A stretch of DNA of 64,000 nucleotides. Origin: DATFVA01 sp963721075. Lineage in GTDB: Bacteria; Bacteroidota; Ignavibacteria; Ignavibacteriales; Ignavibacteriaceae. This document shows, piece by piece, positions 18,565 through 28,033 of the stretch; position 1 is the first letter of the stretch, and every line of letters begins with the position of its first letter. The stretch covers positions 1 to 64,000 of the forward strand of contig CAVRHV010000019.1 of the NCBI GenBank assembly GCA_963721075.1, in the 5' to 3' direction. Under the pieces are notes generated by a model, which saw only the letters and a program-made list of their open reading frames with translations, had not been told where the DNA came from and searched no databases. The position numbers and the translations under genes were made by a program.

Positions 18565-19287
18565 CTACAATTCTGCTTCAAGAGCCATACGTCCAAAATC
18601 TACCGGATTATTATTAAAGCGAATTGAATAACCCAGCTTTAATGTAATGTCTTTCCCGAATGTGAACCAGACCTGGGGAACTACTGATCCCCACTTATCT
18701 GCGGTTTCATACTTTAATTCTGAACCAAAACGAAATGTATTATTAGCGTCATACCTGAAACCGAAAGAGGGATTAAACGAAGCATTTACCCGTTCAAAGA
18801 ATTTTTCTTCGGCTAAATTCAGTGTGAGGTTCAATTTCTCTCCAAAATCTTTCGATAAGATCAGTCTTCCTTCCAGTCCCGATTCTGTTTCCCCTGTGAA
18901 CATCTTTTCAGAGTTTACTTCTGCAGAAACGGCTATATCAACCGGCTGCACGCCTTCATCAGAAAATCTGTACCTTGTTTCAAAACGGCCTGATTGAAAG
19001 TCGAAGCTCCTGACTTCCGGGCTGTGATAAGTAATCCTCCCGTCAATCATCCAGTGGTTTGTAATCCCGAATTCTGATGCAAAATTATTGTTTATAAAAT
19101 GTGTTCCGGTCTCGCTTCCATAATCGAACCAGTATTCTAATTCTAGTTCCTGTTTTTGGAGAGTAAGGTATACGATGGTCTCATCGATAAAATCGTCGCG
19201 GTGAGGAAATATTTCCTTGAAAGGCAGGGAAATAAAGACTAAAAGCATTATGATTGTTCGGGTATAACTGAAACTTATTCTGTTCAA
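18565..19287 (-). CDS. Outer-membrane beta-barrel protein of unknown function
   Basis: The protein is 240 aa. An N-terminal hydrophobic stretch (residues 8-27) acts as signal peptide. The rest alternates short polar and aromatic strands (ELELEYWFDYGS, TRYRFSDEGV, LKLGYSIRFNN) and ends in a strand, as in small outer-membrane barrels. No catalytic motif is visible. It is the most upstream gene of the minus-strand copper island and may share its regulation. I do not recognise the family. Confidence 0.65.
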   Translation of the reverse strand: MNRISFSYTRTIIMLLVFISLPFKEIFPHRDDFIDETIVYLTLQKQELELEYWFDYGSETGTHFINNNFASEFGITNHWMIDGRITYHSPEVRSFDFQSGRFETRYRFSDEGVQPVDIAVSAEVNSEKMFTGETESGLEGRLILSKDFGEKLNLTLNLAEEKFFERVNASFNPSFGFRYDANNTFRFGSELKYETADKWGSVVPQVWFTFGKDITLKLGYSIRFNNNPVDFGRMALEAEL

Positions 19288-19400
19288 TTGATTTATTTTT
19301 TTGTTAATAATAGTTTAAGTTATACACGATTATCAATATGTGACGGGGGATAGTGAGGACTATAGATGCTAGTGATCAAGAAACGGAATATGGATTAACA

Positions 19401-20531
19401 TCAATACCATTTGAAGAATTTAAGGCCGATGTAGAAACAGATTATGCCTGTAATTATCAGGGCGAAGAAGGGAACAATGATATCGGGGAGTCCGGCTCCT
19501 TCAATAAAGATACTCCGGATGCCGTCGGCAAGAAGTGTAAGTGGAAGGATCTTAATGAAGCCGATTGCCCAGTCGGGAAAGTTATGATAGCTGAAGAATA
19601 TTCCCGAAAGAACTATCATTGGAGTAGAGATGGCGTTAATCAGTCCGTTGCCGACTTCGGGATTAGCTGTACGTGAAGCGGTTACTATCGCTATTCCCGC
19701 AAAGCCGATATTTCCCGCAATAAAGATGAGCAGCAGCGCTAGTATACTTCCCTGTATTGTAATGCCGAATACCAGGTAGGCAAACAGAAAGAGAAGTCCC
19801 GCTTCAATGAAATTCATGATCGACCTGACGCTTATAAGCGACATAAGGAAATATGACTTTTTCATCGGTGTGGCTATCATCCTTCGCAGCAGCTTCTTCG
19901 ACCTGTTCTCGATTATGCCGTAGCCGAGTCCCCATATCGATGACATCATTAATCCCATAGCGATAAGTCCAGGGACAAAGAAATCGATATACCTTGTACC
20001 TTTCAGGGTTAGAGGGACGACGGATTCATCCTTTGTGGTTATCTTACTATTGTTTATCACTCTTGAGAGATTAAGGTAAGTAAGGTGTGCTTCTGAGTTA
20101 ACGGGATCAAAATGAAATTCAATGCTGTCGCTCTTTTCTTCGATTATAAGATTGATCTCTCCTCTTTTAAGCATCTTCATTGCTTCGGGGCGTGTTGTTC
20201 TCTCGAAGAGGTAAGTGTTATTACCCAGCTTATCATCTTTTACGGAAATTTTATACTGGTCTTTCTGAGTTAGACTGTCTTTTGATTTTTGAGTTCTTGT
20301 TCTTAAGAATGTTTCAAACCTGTTGGATGAGTCTATACCTGTTTCAGCATTTTTAATTACGGCAACCTTATGCACAGTATCGAGTTTCTGGGTGAATGCG
20401 AGTCCCAGTCCTAATGCCATAAGCAGGGGGAACACGATTCCCCAGAAGAGCACGCCAGGCTCACGCATAAGCGTTTTTGCATGCATCAGAAAAAGTATAA
20501 GAAACTGGTTAGCCGTCTTTTTCTCAGGCAT
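19401..20531 (-). CDS. ABC-2 type exporter, permease subunit
   Basis: This 376-aa protein has one N-terminal membrane helix (about 25-45), a large extracytoplasmic domain (about 50-180) and five or six C-terminal helices (about 185-375). This is the ABC-2 layout of DrrB/YhfP-like exporters of drugs or lipids. It overlaps the ATPase gene upstream by 8 bases, so the two are translationally coupled. Substrate unknown. The C terminus ends 113 bases before the barrel gene, so this pair and the copper island could be read through, but nothing shows a functional link. Confidence 0.88.
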   Translation of the reverse strand: MPEKKTANQFLILFLMHAKTLMREPGVLFWGIVFPLLMALGLGLAFTQKLDTVHKVAVIKNAETGIDSSNRFETFLRTRTQKSKDSLTQKDQYKISVKDDKLGNNTYLFERTTRPEAMKMLKRGEINLIIEEKSDSIEFHFDPVNSEAHLTYLNLSRVINNSKITTKDESVVPLTLKGTRYIDFFVPGLIAMGLMMSSIWGLGYGIIENRSKKLLRRMIATPMKKSYFLMSLISVRSIMNFIEAGLLFLFAYLVFGITIQGSILALLLIFIAGNIGFAGIAIVTASRTANPEVGNGLINAISTPMIVLSGIFFSYHNFPDWAIGFIKILPLTLLADGIRSIFIEGAGLPDIIVPFFALIITGIICFYIGLKFFKWY

Positions 20532-21498
20532 TCAGATGTCTCCCTGTTAAAGAGGTAAAGAGGTCATCGAGTGTCTTTCGTCTGCTTTCGAAACTCTTGA
20601 GCTGGATATTTTTCGACTTCAGATAGTTAATGAACTCCGGCAGTTCTGTTTCAAGATCGTCAATTGTTATAATTCCTTTTCTTCTATCTTCATTCCAGGT
20701 AATATCGAAGCTGGACCTGCCGTTGATCAATTCTTTCAGATCATCTTCTGATCCCTCCGGAGTAAATTCAATTATTTTTTTGTCGTCTGAATTGAGAAGC
20801 TGATCCCTGGTTCCTTCAAGCAGGATCTTCCCCCCATCTATTATTATTATGTAGTCGCATAACTGCTCGGCTTCTTCCATATAGTGAGTTGTTAATATCA
20901 GGGAGGTATGAGATTTTGCCTTCAGCTGCAGCAGAATGTGCCAGATCTCCCGCCTTGCGTTAGGATCAAGCCCCGTGGTAGGTTCATCCAGCAGAAGAAG
21001 TTTCGGGTTATTAAGCAGTGCTATACCCAGGGCGAGTTTCTGGCGCTGACCGCCGGAGAGATTTACAGTATATGATTTCTTTTTGTCTTTAAGATTTATT
21101 TCGGCGATTATTTCATTAACGCGTTCATCACCAAGCTGGTAAAAACCTGCGAATAATTTCATAGTTTCTTCAACAGTGAGTTTGTCAATGAAACGCGTTT
21201 CCTGCAGTGAGAGACCTATCGCCTGATGAAGCTCGCTCTGGTGTCCTTCCCACTTCTTTCCGAGTATTGTAATCTCACCCCTGTCCTGCTTCTGAATACC
21301 TTCAATCATTTCAACAAGTGTGGTTTTACCGGCACCGTTAGGCCCAAGCAGAGCAGTAAACTGCCCCTGCTGAATAGTAAGGTTCACACCGTTTACTGCT
21401 TTGACGGTCTTAAACGATTTGTAGACGTCTTTTACCTCGACTACAGGAAGATTATCAGGGTTTTTTCTTGACTCAATCACTTGCAGACTTTTTATCAT
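20524..21498 (-). CDS. ABC-2 type exporter, ATP-binding subunit
   Basis: The 324-aa protein carries Walker A (GPNGAGKTT, near residue 53-61), the Q loop, the signature LSGGQRQKL, Walker B LLLLDEPTTGLDP and the switch His in LTTHYMEEAEQ. A C-terminal domain of about 90 residues follows, as in drug and polyketide exporters of the DrrA type. It energises the permease encoded next to it. All motor residues are intact. The substrate is unknown. Confidence 0.92.
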   Translation of the reverse strand: MIKSLQVIESRKNPDNLPVVEVKDVYKSFKTVKAVNGVNLTIQQGQFTALLGPNGAGKTTLVEMIEGIQKQDRGEITILGKKWEGHQSELHQAIGLSLQETRFIDKLTVEETMKLFAGFYQLGDERVNEIIAEINLKDKKKSYTVNLSGGQRQKLALGIALLNNPKLLLLDEPTTGLDPNARREIWHILLQLKAKSHTSLILTTHYMEEAEQLCDYIIIIDGGKILLEGTRDQLLNSDDKKIIEFTPEGSEDDLKELINGRSSFDITWNEDRRKGIITIDDLETELPEFINYLKSKNIQLKSFESRRKTLDDLFTSLTGRHLNA

Positions 21499-21941
21499 TC
21501 TAAATTATCGGATCAGGAAAGTTAAGGGAAGAAGAGTATTAAATCAAAAAAGAGAGAATCAGTTCAGCAGGTTGCTGTGGCTTCCGAAGGACTTAAGGCT
21601 GGATACTGATGCTTGTCTCAGAGAAATATTCATTCGACAATTCTGTAAGCATGATGACCGACCCCTCCCGGATCCTGCAGTATAACTACTTTTTAACAAC
21701 CATTTGAAAACGATCTGAATACGATCTGAAAACGTTCTGAATACGCTCTGAATACGATGTGAAAACGATGTAAATACATTCATAAACAGCTTATTGTAAC
21801 GAGCTAATAAGTAATCAGTGATTTCCGAAGATTGAATTGCCGAATTTTATCAGCTTTCCGAAAATGCCATTACCGTTTTGCTTCTTAAAGTGACTGATAT
21901 TAATATATCTGTCATACATAGCCTTTAACTTATAAGGTATC
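21499..21941. other. Gene-free stretch, 443 bases, with an 11-base tandem repeat
   Basis: This divergent region separates the ABC operon (minus) from the SDR gene (plus). It must hold both promoters. A 74-codon minus frame at 21559-21783 is rejected as coding because it is built partly on the tandem repeat at 21709-21774 and lacks a ribosome site. Confidence 0.5.
21709..21774. repeat. Six tandem copies of an 11-base unit (WACGATCTGAA)
   Basis: The copies are AACGATCTGAA, TACGATCTGAA, AACGTTCTGAA, TACGCTCTGAA, TACGATGTGAA and AACGATGTAAA, in exact register with no gaps. The core ACG and the GAA end are nearly constant. Eleven bases is about one helical turn, so all copies present the same DNA face. 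Confidence 0.9.
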
Positions 21942-22682
21942 ATGAAGACGACAGGCAATACCATAATGATAACCGGCGGCACCTCTGGTATAGGAAGAGG
22001 TTTTGCTGAGGCGTTAGTGAAACGCGGTAATAAAGTTATTATATGCGGCAGAAGGGAGGAGCGCCTGCAGGAGATTCAGCAGAATTTTGAAGGAATCATT
22101 ACCACGATTTGTGATGTCTCGGTGTTGGAAGAAAGAGAAGCGCTGTTTCAGTGGGCGATTGAGACTTTTCCGGAACTGAATATCCTGGTTAACAATGCCG
22201 GTATTCAACTTCCCTGCGATATGACAAGAGAAGTTGACATAGACAAAGTAAATCATGAAATAGAAGTTAATCTTACAGCACCTATACATCTTGCCTCGCT
22301 CTTTGCGGAGCATTTTGCAGGGAAGGATGAAGCGGCAATTATTAATATTTCTTCGGGACTAGCATTCGTGCCTATAGCCTTTATGCCGGTTTACTGCGCT
22401 ACCAAAGCGGCGCTGCATTCAATAACGATGTCATTAAGGCATCAGCTGAAAGATACCGCCGTAAAAGTATTTGAGATAATACCTCCTTCAGTTGATACCG
22501 AACTGGGACACCAGAGAAGAACAGACAAAAGTCAGTCACATGGCGGTATGCCTACGATAGAATTTATTGATGAGGCTATGGATGCAATCGAACAGGATAA
22601 ATATGAAGCCGCGGTTGGCCAGGCCGTTAACCTCAGAGAGAAGGGAGAGACACTATTTGAGAATATTAACAGGGGAAAATAG
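21942..22682 (+). CDS. Short-chain dehydrogenase/reductase, DltE-like
   Basis: This 246-aa Rossmann-fold oxidoreductase has the cofactor loop TGGTSGIG at 11-18, NNAG at 84-87, the catalytic Ser in INISSG near 135-139 and the catalytic pair Y151 and K155 (YCATK). R37-R38 after the second strand suggests NADP(H). The sequence is close to the DltE subgroup, whose substrates are mostly unknown. It lies 95 bases before the MDR gene in the same direction and may be co-transcribed. Confidence 0.9.
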   Translation: MKTTGNTIMITGGTSGIGRGFAEALVKRGNKVIICGRREERLQEIQQNFEGIITTICDVSVLEEREALFQWAIETFPELNILVNNAGIQLPCDMTREVDIDKVNHEIEVNLTAPIHLASLFAEHFAGKDEAAIINISSGLAFVPIAFMPVYCATKAALHSITMSLRHQLKDTAVKVFEIIPPSVDTELGHQRRTDKSQSHGGMPTIEFIDEAMDAIEQDKYEAAVGQAVNLREKGETLFENINRGK

Positions 22683-22777
22683 ATGATTAAGTGAATTTAA
22701 TTCTGAAAAATTAAGAGAATGCAGGATCAGAAGATTAGATGGATTGAGCTTGCGCAGATGATTGGAGGAATCAAAAA

Positions 22778-23749
22778 ATGAAAGCAGCAGTAACAGAAAA
22801 AGCGGGTCCGCCCTCAGTAATGAAGATAAAAGACATACCGATTCCGGAAGCGGAAGAAGGAAAAGTATTGATTAATGTTAAAGCGTTTGCTCTGAACAGA
22901 GCAGAAGTTGTAACAAGACAGGGTTTTTCACCTACAGTAGAATTTCCCAGAGTTATAGGAATTGAATGCACCGGAATAGTTGAAGAAGCACCATCGGGTA
23001 AATTTAAGAAAGGTGAAAAAGTTGCTGCTATGGTAGGCGGTATGGGCAGGAAGTTTGACGGAAGCTATGCTGAATATACTCTCGTACCAGAATCAAATGT
23101 ATTCCCAATTCATACTAATATGGACTGGGGAAAAGTCGGCGCAATACCTGAAATGTTCCTTACAATGTGGGGCGCACTGATGATTGCCCTTCAGGCCAAA
23201 GAAGGGGATAAGCTGCTGATTCGCGGAGGAAGTTCTTCAATAGGACTAAATGCCTGCCAGCTGGCTAAATTTTATGGACTGGAAGTTGTCTCAACTACCA
23301 GAAATGAAAATAAGAAGCCATTTCTTCTGGATAAAGGTGCCGATCATGTAATAATAGATGACGGCAACATACATGAGAAATTAAGGAAGATATACCCCAT
23401 GGGAGTTGACAAGGTTATGGAGTTTGTGGGTACAAAGACGCTTGTTGATTCTCTTAAGTGTATTGGTGCACTCGGAATAGTGTGCATGATAGGAGGATTG
23501 GGGATGGAATGGTCAATGAAAGATTTTTCGCCTATGGGAGCTATCCCAAATCTTGGCCGGCTGACGATGTATGGCAGTGATCCTTCCAGACTGAGCAAAG
23601 AAAAACTCCAGGAATATATAGATAATGTGGAAAACGGAAAGATTGAACTCGTTACTGACCGAATATTCAAACTTGATGATATAGTAGAAGCTCATAAATA
23701 TATGGAGAGCAATGAAGCCCGCGGCCGCATAGTTATATTGGTAGAGTAG
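22778..23749 (+). CDS. Zinc-free quinone oxidoreductase-like MDR family protein
   Basis: The protein is 323 aa. It has the medium-chain dehydrogenase order: a GroES-like N-terminal domain (1-125) and a Rossmann domain (about 130-265) with the loop GGSSSIGLNACQLAKFYG. The catalytic and structural zinc Cys ligands of alcohol dehydrogenases are absent, so it is of the quinone reductase type, probably using NADPH (STTRNENK). A strong ribosome site, GGAGGAAT, precedes the ATG. Substrate unknown. Confidence 0.88.
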   Translation: MKAAVTEKAGPPSVMKIKDIPIPEAEEGKVLINVKAFALNRAEVVTRQGFSPTVEFPRVIGIECTGIVEEAPSGKFKKGEKVAAMVGGMGRKFDGSYAEYTLVPESNVFPIHTNMDWGKVGAIPEMFLTMWGALMIALQAKEGDKLLIRGGSSSIGLNACQLAKFYGLEVVSTTRNENKKPFLLDKGADHVIIDDGNIHEKLRKIYPMGVDKVMEFVGTKTLVDSLKCIGALGIVCMIGGLGMEWSMKDFSPMGAIPNLGRLTMYGSDPSRLSKEKLQEYIDNVENGKIELVTDRIFKLDDIVEAHKYMESNEARGRIVILVE

Positions 23750-23774
23750 TTATTATTCGATAATCGTTCAATTC

Positions 23775-23806
23775 TTTGCATTTATATGCACCCCTCTTTA
23801 TATTTG
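23775..23806 (+). promoter_or_regulatory. Bacteroidota-type promoter of asnS (TTTG-N20-TATATTTG)
   Basis: TTTG at 23775-23778 and TATATTTG at 23799-23806 match the primary sigma consensus of Bacteroidota (TTTG, 19-20 bases, TAnnTTTG) at every fixed base. The ATG of asnS is 33 bases further on. Confidence 0.65.
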
Positions 23807-23839
23807 TCAATTAAATTTTTTAACATATTACAGTAATTA

Positions 23840-25135
23840 ATGCGGAAAATATTCATATCAGACCTCTCGAAATACGTTGGTAAAGAAATTACTATACAAG
23901 GATGGCTCTATAATAAAAGATCTGCCGGTAAACTGCATTTTCTTATATTAAGAGATGGAACAGGCTATCTGCAGTGTGTATTTTTCAAGGGAAATGTTTC
24001 TGAAGAGGTCTTTGAATCCGCCGGTAAAATAGGACAGGAATCCTCGATAGAGATTACCGGGAAAGTGAAAGAAGAAAAAAGAGCTCCCGGCGGTTATGAA
24101 CTTGATGCGACAGACCTGAAAATTATTTCTGAGAGTCACGATTATCCCATAACTCCAAAAGAACATGGTATTGAGTTCCTGATGGATAACCGTCATCTCT
24201 GGCTCAGGTCGAGTAAACAGGTAGCTATCCTGCGTGTCCGCCACAGGATCATAAAAGCAATAAGAGATTTTTTTGACGGAAACGGATTCACATTGATGGA
24301 TCCCCCGATACTGACCCCTTCCTCCTGTGAAGGTACATCAACTCTTTTTGAAACTGAATATTTTGATCTGGGCAAAGCCTATCTTACTCAGTCGGGACAG
24401 CTCTACGCGGAAGCAGGGGCTATGGCCCTCGGGAAAGTCTATACTTTTGGTCCAACTTTCCGTGCTGAAAAATCTAAAACAAAAAGGCATTTAACGGAAT
24501 TCTGGATGTGCGAGCCTGAAGTAGCTTTTGCTGATCTGAATGATGATATGGATCTTGCGGAAGAATTCCTGGAATATATAGTTCAGACAGTTCTTAAAGA
24601 CAGGGAAGAGGAGCTAAAGGTTCTGGAAAGAGATACTTCCTTCCTGCAGAATGTTAAAAAGCCGCTGCCAAGGATATCTTATGATGAAGCCGTGGAGATA
24701 CTGAAGAAGAACGGAAGTGAATTTGAATACGGCAATGATTTCGGCGCGCCGGATGAAACGATTATCTCAAACCAGTATGACAGACCGGTAATGGTGCACA
24801 GGTATCCTGCTGCAGTGAAGGCTTTCTATATGAAAAGAGATCCTGAAAATCCGAGTCTGGCTCTGGCTGTGGATGTGCTTGCCCCTGAAGGATACGGTGA
24901 AATAATAGGCGGAAGTCAGCGAGAAGATAATATAGACCTGCTGATAGAAAGAATTAAGGAACATGATCTGCCTATGAAGGATTTCGAATGGTATCTGGAT
25001 CTGAGAAGGTTTGGGTCAGTACCTCACTCAGGTTTCGGTTTAGGACTTGAGAGAACCGTATCGTGGATATGCGGACTCGAACATATTAGGGAAACGATTC
25101 CATTCCCAAGAATGATTTACAGAAATACTCCGTAA
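23840..25135 (+). CDS. asnS: Asparagine--tRNA ligase
   Basis: This 431-aa class IIb aminoacyl-tRNA synthetase charges tRNA-Asn. The N-terminal OB fold (about 1-105) binds the anticodon: ITIQGWLYNKR and YLQCVFFKG. The catalytic core has motif 2 (FRAEKSKTKRHLTEFWM) and motif 3 (GFGLGLERTV). TPSSCEGTSTLFETEYF is typical of AsnRS rather than AspRS. The length is close to the usual bacterial 430-470. A full Bacteroidota-type promoter lies upstream, and the nuo genes start 99 bases downstream. Confidence 0.96.
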   Translation: MRKIFISDLSKYVGKEITIQGWLYNKRSAGKLHFLILRDGTGYLQCVFFKGNVSEEVFESAGKIGQESSIEITGKVKEEKRAPGGYELDATDLKIISESHDYPITPKEHGIEFLMDNRHLWLRSSKQVAILRVRHRIIKAIRDFFDGNGFTLMDPPILTPSSCEGTSTLFETEYFDLGKAYLTQSGQLYAEAGAMALGKVYTFGPTFRAEKSKTKRHLTEFWMCEPEVAFADLNDDMDLAEEFLEYIVQTVLKDREEELKVLERDTSFLQNVKKPLPRISYDEAVEILKKNGSEFEYGNDFGAPDETIISNQYDRPVMVHRYPAAVKAFYMKRDPENPSLALAVDVLAPEGYGEIIGGSQREDNIDLLIERIKEHDLPMKDFEWYLDLRRFGSVPHSGFGLGLERTVSWICGLEHIRETIPFPRMIYRNTP

Positions 25136-25234
25136 GTATTGATAGAATGACTGCCCAACAAAAATTAAATAAGGTAGTGAGTTAATGTTTTATACATCTT
25201 TCAGCTGCCATCAACCATCATACATTTTACAGAT

Positions 25235-25744
25235 ATGTCATTAGAAGTTATCCTCTTTATTCTCTTCGCTGCGGTTGCCGCTGTTTCCTCAGTAATAATG
25301 ATTACAAGAAGCGATGCCGTTATTGCAGCTCTTTTCCTCGTATTGAATTTTGCAGCCCTCGCGGGATTATACCTTTTACTTAACGCACAGTTCATAGCTG
25401 TTGCACAGGTAATAGTGTACGCCGGTGCAATTATGGTATTATTCCTTTTTGTGATAATGCTGCTGCGTCCTGAAAAAGAAAATATCCTCGGAAAGAAGCC
25501 TGCCATTAAAATTATGGCTATGGTTGTTGCCGGTCTGGTCTTTATCCAGATAGCATATATGATCTTCTTTTCAAAATCGAGCGATGTTTCGGGAGAGGTA
25601 GCTGCCAGCGTTAAAGCAGGAACTGTTGAATCAATAGGACGAGAACTTTTTACAAATTATGTAATACCTTTTGAGGCGGCCGGATTCCTGCTTCTTGCCG
25701 CAACAATAGGTGCATTAGTTTTAGCAAAAAAGAAATTCGAATAG
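25235..25744 (+). CDS. nuoJ: NADH-quinone oxidoreductase subunit J
   Basis: The protein is 169 aa with five membrane helices, the usual NuoJ layout. The helix SDAVIAALFLVLNFAALAGL and the following AVAQVIVYAGAIMVLFLFV are diagnostic; the latter carries the pi-bulge helix that links quinone chemistry to the proton pumps. It opens the membrane-arm operon. No nuoA to nuoI lies upstream (asnS does), so the rest of complex I must be encoded elsewhere. It ends 3 bases before nuoK. Confidence 0.93.
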   Translation: MSLEVILFILFAAVAAVSSVIMITRSDAVIAALFLVLNFAALAGLYLLLNAQFIAVAQVIVYAGAIMVLFLFVIMLLRPEKENILGKKPAIKIMAMVVAGLVFIQIAYMIFFSKSSDVSGEVAASVKAGTVESIGRELFTNYVIPFEAAGFLLLAATIGALVLAKKKFE

Positions 25745-25747
25745 ACT

Positions 25748-26053
25748 ATGCAGATTCCAATAGAATATTATCTTATCCTGAGTGCGTTCATGTTCGCGGT
25801 CGGAGTAACCGGAGTAATGATCAGGAGAAATGCGATTATCGTTTTTATGTCGGTTGAGCTTATGCTCAATTCCGCAAATCTAACGCTCGTTGCATTTTCC
25901 TCATACCTCGGTAATTCAATCGGACAGCTGTTCGTCTTCTTCGTTATGACGGTAGCTGCCGCAGAAGCCGCGGTTGGATTAGCAATTATCATTGCGCTCT
26001 TCAGGAATAAATTAACCCTGAATATTGACGAAGTAAATATCCTGAAGTGGTAG
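25748..26053 (+). CDS. nuoK: NADH-quinone oxidoreductase subunit K
   Basis: This 101-aa protein with three membrane helices belongs to the MrpC/NuoK family. The conserved Glu residues of the proton path are seen in FMSVELMLN and in AEAAVGLAI, corresponding to E36 and E72 of E. coli. The length matches the family exactly. It joins NuoJ, L, M and N in the complex I membrane arm. Confidence 0.95.
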   Translation: MQIPIEYYLILSAFMFAVGVTGVMIRRNAIIVFMSVELMLNSANLTLVAFSSYLGNSIGQLFVFFVMTVAAAEAAVGLAIIIALFRNKLTLNIDEVNILKW

Positions 26054-26092
26054 CGCCGGTTATCATTTCAAACTCTTAATCAGCAGAACTTT

Positions 26093-28030
26093 ATGATTAA
26101 TCTTATATACTTAACTATTCTTCTTCCGCTTGCAGGTTTCCTGATAAACGGAATATTCGGTTCCCGGATCAAAAACGAAAAAGTTATCGGAATAATCGGG
26201 AGCGGCGTAATCGGCTTATCATTCCTGATCGCCGCCGGTGCATTCATAGAAACATTGGGACTTCCGGTGGAAGAGAGGCAGCACATCGTAGATCTCTTTA
26301 CCTGGCTTCATGTAGGCGGCCTTAATGTAGGTTTCTCATACCAGGTGGATCAGCTTTCGCTTGTTATGGCCCTGGTCGTTACGGGTGTGGGTTTTATAAT
26401 CCACGTGTACTCAATAGGTTATATGCATGGAGATAAGAGTTTCTGGAGGTTCTTTGCCTACATGAATCTTTTCATCTTTGCTATGATGAACCTGGTACTT
26501 GGTGATAATTTTGTTCTGCTGTTCCTTGGATGGGAAGGAGTGGGTCTTTGCTCTTACCTTTTGATAGGTTTCTGGTATGACAGGAAGTTTGAAAAGAGTA
26601 CGACCAGCGATGCTGCCAAGAAAGCTTTTATTGTAAACCGGATTGGTGATTTCGGTTTCCTTCTGGGAATGTTCTTGATCTATCTGACCTTCGGAAGTTT
26701 AAATTTTAACGAAGTCTTTGCCCGCGCCAATGTGTTAAATGTGCATGAAGGAGTATTCACTTTAATAGCTCTTTTCCTATTTATCGGAGCAACCGGAAAA
26801 TCGGCACAGATTCCGTTGTTTGTGTGGCTGCCGGATGCTATGGCAGGTCCCACACCGGTATCGGCACTCATACATGCCGCCACGATGGTTACTGCCGGTG
26901 TGTATATGGTTGCAAGGTGTTCGATAATTTTTGTCTCTGCTCCCGCGATAATGACATTGGTGGCAATAATTGGTGTAGTTACTGCCTTGTTTGCGGCATC
27001 GATCGGCATCGTGCAGAATGATATTAAAAAGGTGCTTGCTTATTCTACAATAAGCCAGTTGGGCTATATGTTTCTTGCGCTGGGTGTCGGTGCTTTTTCC
27101 GCAGGAATATTTCACGTAATGACTCACGCTTTTTTTAAAGCTCTTTTATTCCTTGGTGCCGGCTCTGTAATACACGCAATGCACGAGCATCAGGATATAC
27201 AGGGATTTGGCGGACTTAAAAAGTATATGCCAAAAACTGCAATTACCTTCCTCATTGCATCACTGGCTATATCGGGAGTGCCTCCGCTGTCAGGTTTTTT
27301 CAGTAAGGATGAAATTCTCTGGTTATCATTTGCCAACGGAAGCTTTATTCTCTGGCTGATAGGGGCTATTACAGCTTTAATGACCGCCTTCTATATGTTC
27401 CGACTGTACTTCCTTACATTTGAAGGGAAGGAGAGATTCGGACACGATCTTCATCCACATGAATCTCCTTCGGTAATGACCATTCCTCTGATGGTGCTTG
27501 CTTTTCTTGCTGCCATAGGAGGATTTATAGGGATACCAGCCTTATTCTCCGGTGAGGGCGGAAACATGTTTGAAAGCTGGCTGGCGCCGGTATTTGAAAA
27601 TGCCGAGCACAAACTGGCTCTTTACGGTACTCATTCGGCGGGAGCTGAAATAACACTTATGATAATTTCAGTAGTTCTGGCTGTCGGCGGCATCTGGATC
27701 GCAAGAAACATCTATCTCCGTAAACCCTCTATCGCCGAGTCAACCGCCAACAGATTTAAAGGTCTATACAACCTGTTATGGAATAAGTATTTCGTTGATG
27801 AAGCCTACGATGCAGTTGTAGTTAACCCGATTAAGAAGGGTTCCGAAACAATACTATGGAAGTTTACTGACGCAAAAATAATTGACGGAGCAGTTAACGG
27901 AACAGCTTCAATTATAAGTTATATTTCAGCAAGGATCAGAAAGATCCAAACCGGGGTTGCCCAGATCTATGCTGTAGTTATGATGCTGGGAATAGTTATC
28001 GCTCTTTTCTGGATTATCTTAAGTTTATAA
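26093..28030 (+). CDS. nuoL: NADH-quinone oxidoreductase subunit L
   Basis: The 645-aa protein is the distal antiporter-like subunit of complex I. Landmarks are FLGWEGVGLCSYLLIGFW with the channel Glu, LPDAMAGPTPVSALIHAATM, and KKVLAYSTISQLGYM with the central Lys. The C-terminal part holds the long lateral helix region and a final anchor helix. The length fits NuoL (about 610-650). It is followed by nuoM after 3 bases. Confidence 0.95.
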   Translation: MINLIYLTILLPLAGFLINGIFGSRIKNEKVIGIIGSGVIGLSFLIAAGAFIETLGLPVEERQHIVDLFTWLHVGGLNVGFSYQVDQLSLVMALVVTGVGFIIHVYSIGYMHGDKSFWRFFAYMNLFIFAMMNLVLGDNFVLLFLGWEGVGLCSYLLIGFWYDRKFEKSTTSDAAKKAFIVNRIGDFGFLLGMFLIYLTFGSLNFNEVFARANVLNVHEGVFTLIALFLFIGATGKSAQIPLFVWLPDAMAGPTPVSALIHAATMVTAGVYMVARCSIIFVSAPAIMTLVAIIGVVTALFAASIGIVQNDIKKVLAYSTISQLGYMFLALGVGAFSAGIFHVMTHAFFKALLFLGAGSVIHAMHEHQDIQGFGGLKKYMPKTAITFLIASLAISGVPPLSGFFSKDEILWLSFANGSFILWLIGAITALMTAFYMFRLYFLTFEGKERFGHDLHPHESPSVMTIPLMVLAFLAAIGGFIGIPALFSGEGGNMFESWLAPVFENAEHKLALYGTHSAGAEITLMIISVVLAVGGIWIARNIYLRKPSIAESTANRFKGLYNLLWNKYFVDEAYDAVVVNPIKKGSETILWKFTDAKIIDGAVNGTASIISYISARIRKIQTGVAQIYAVVMMLGIVIALFWIILSL

Positions 28031-28033
28031 ATT

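Noticed and set aside
19353..19676. Plus-strand frame of 107 codons
   Set aside because: It runs antisense through the end of the ABC permease gene, which has clear family features.
21559..21783. 74-codon open frame on the minus strand
   Set aside because: Its N-terminal part is the translated 11-base tandem repeat, it has no ribosome site, and its composition is unlike the neighbouring genes.
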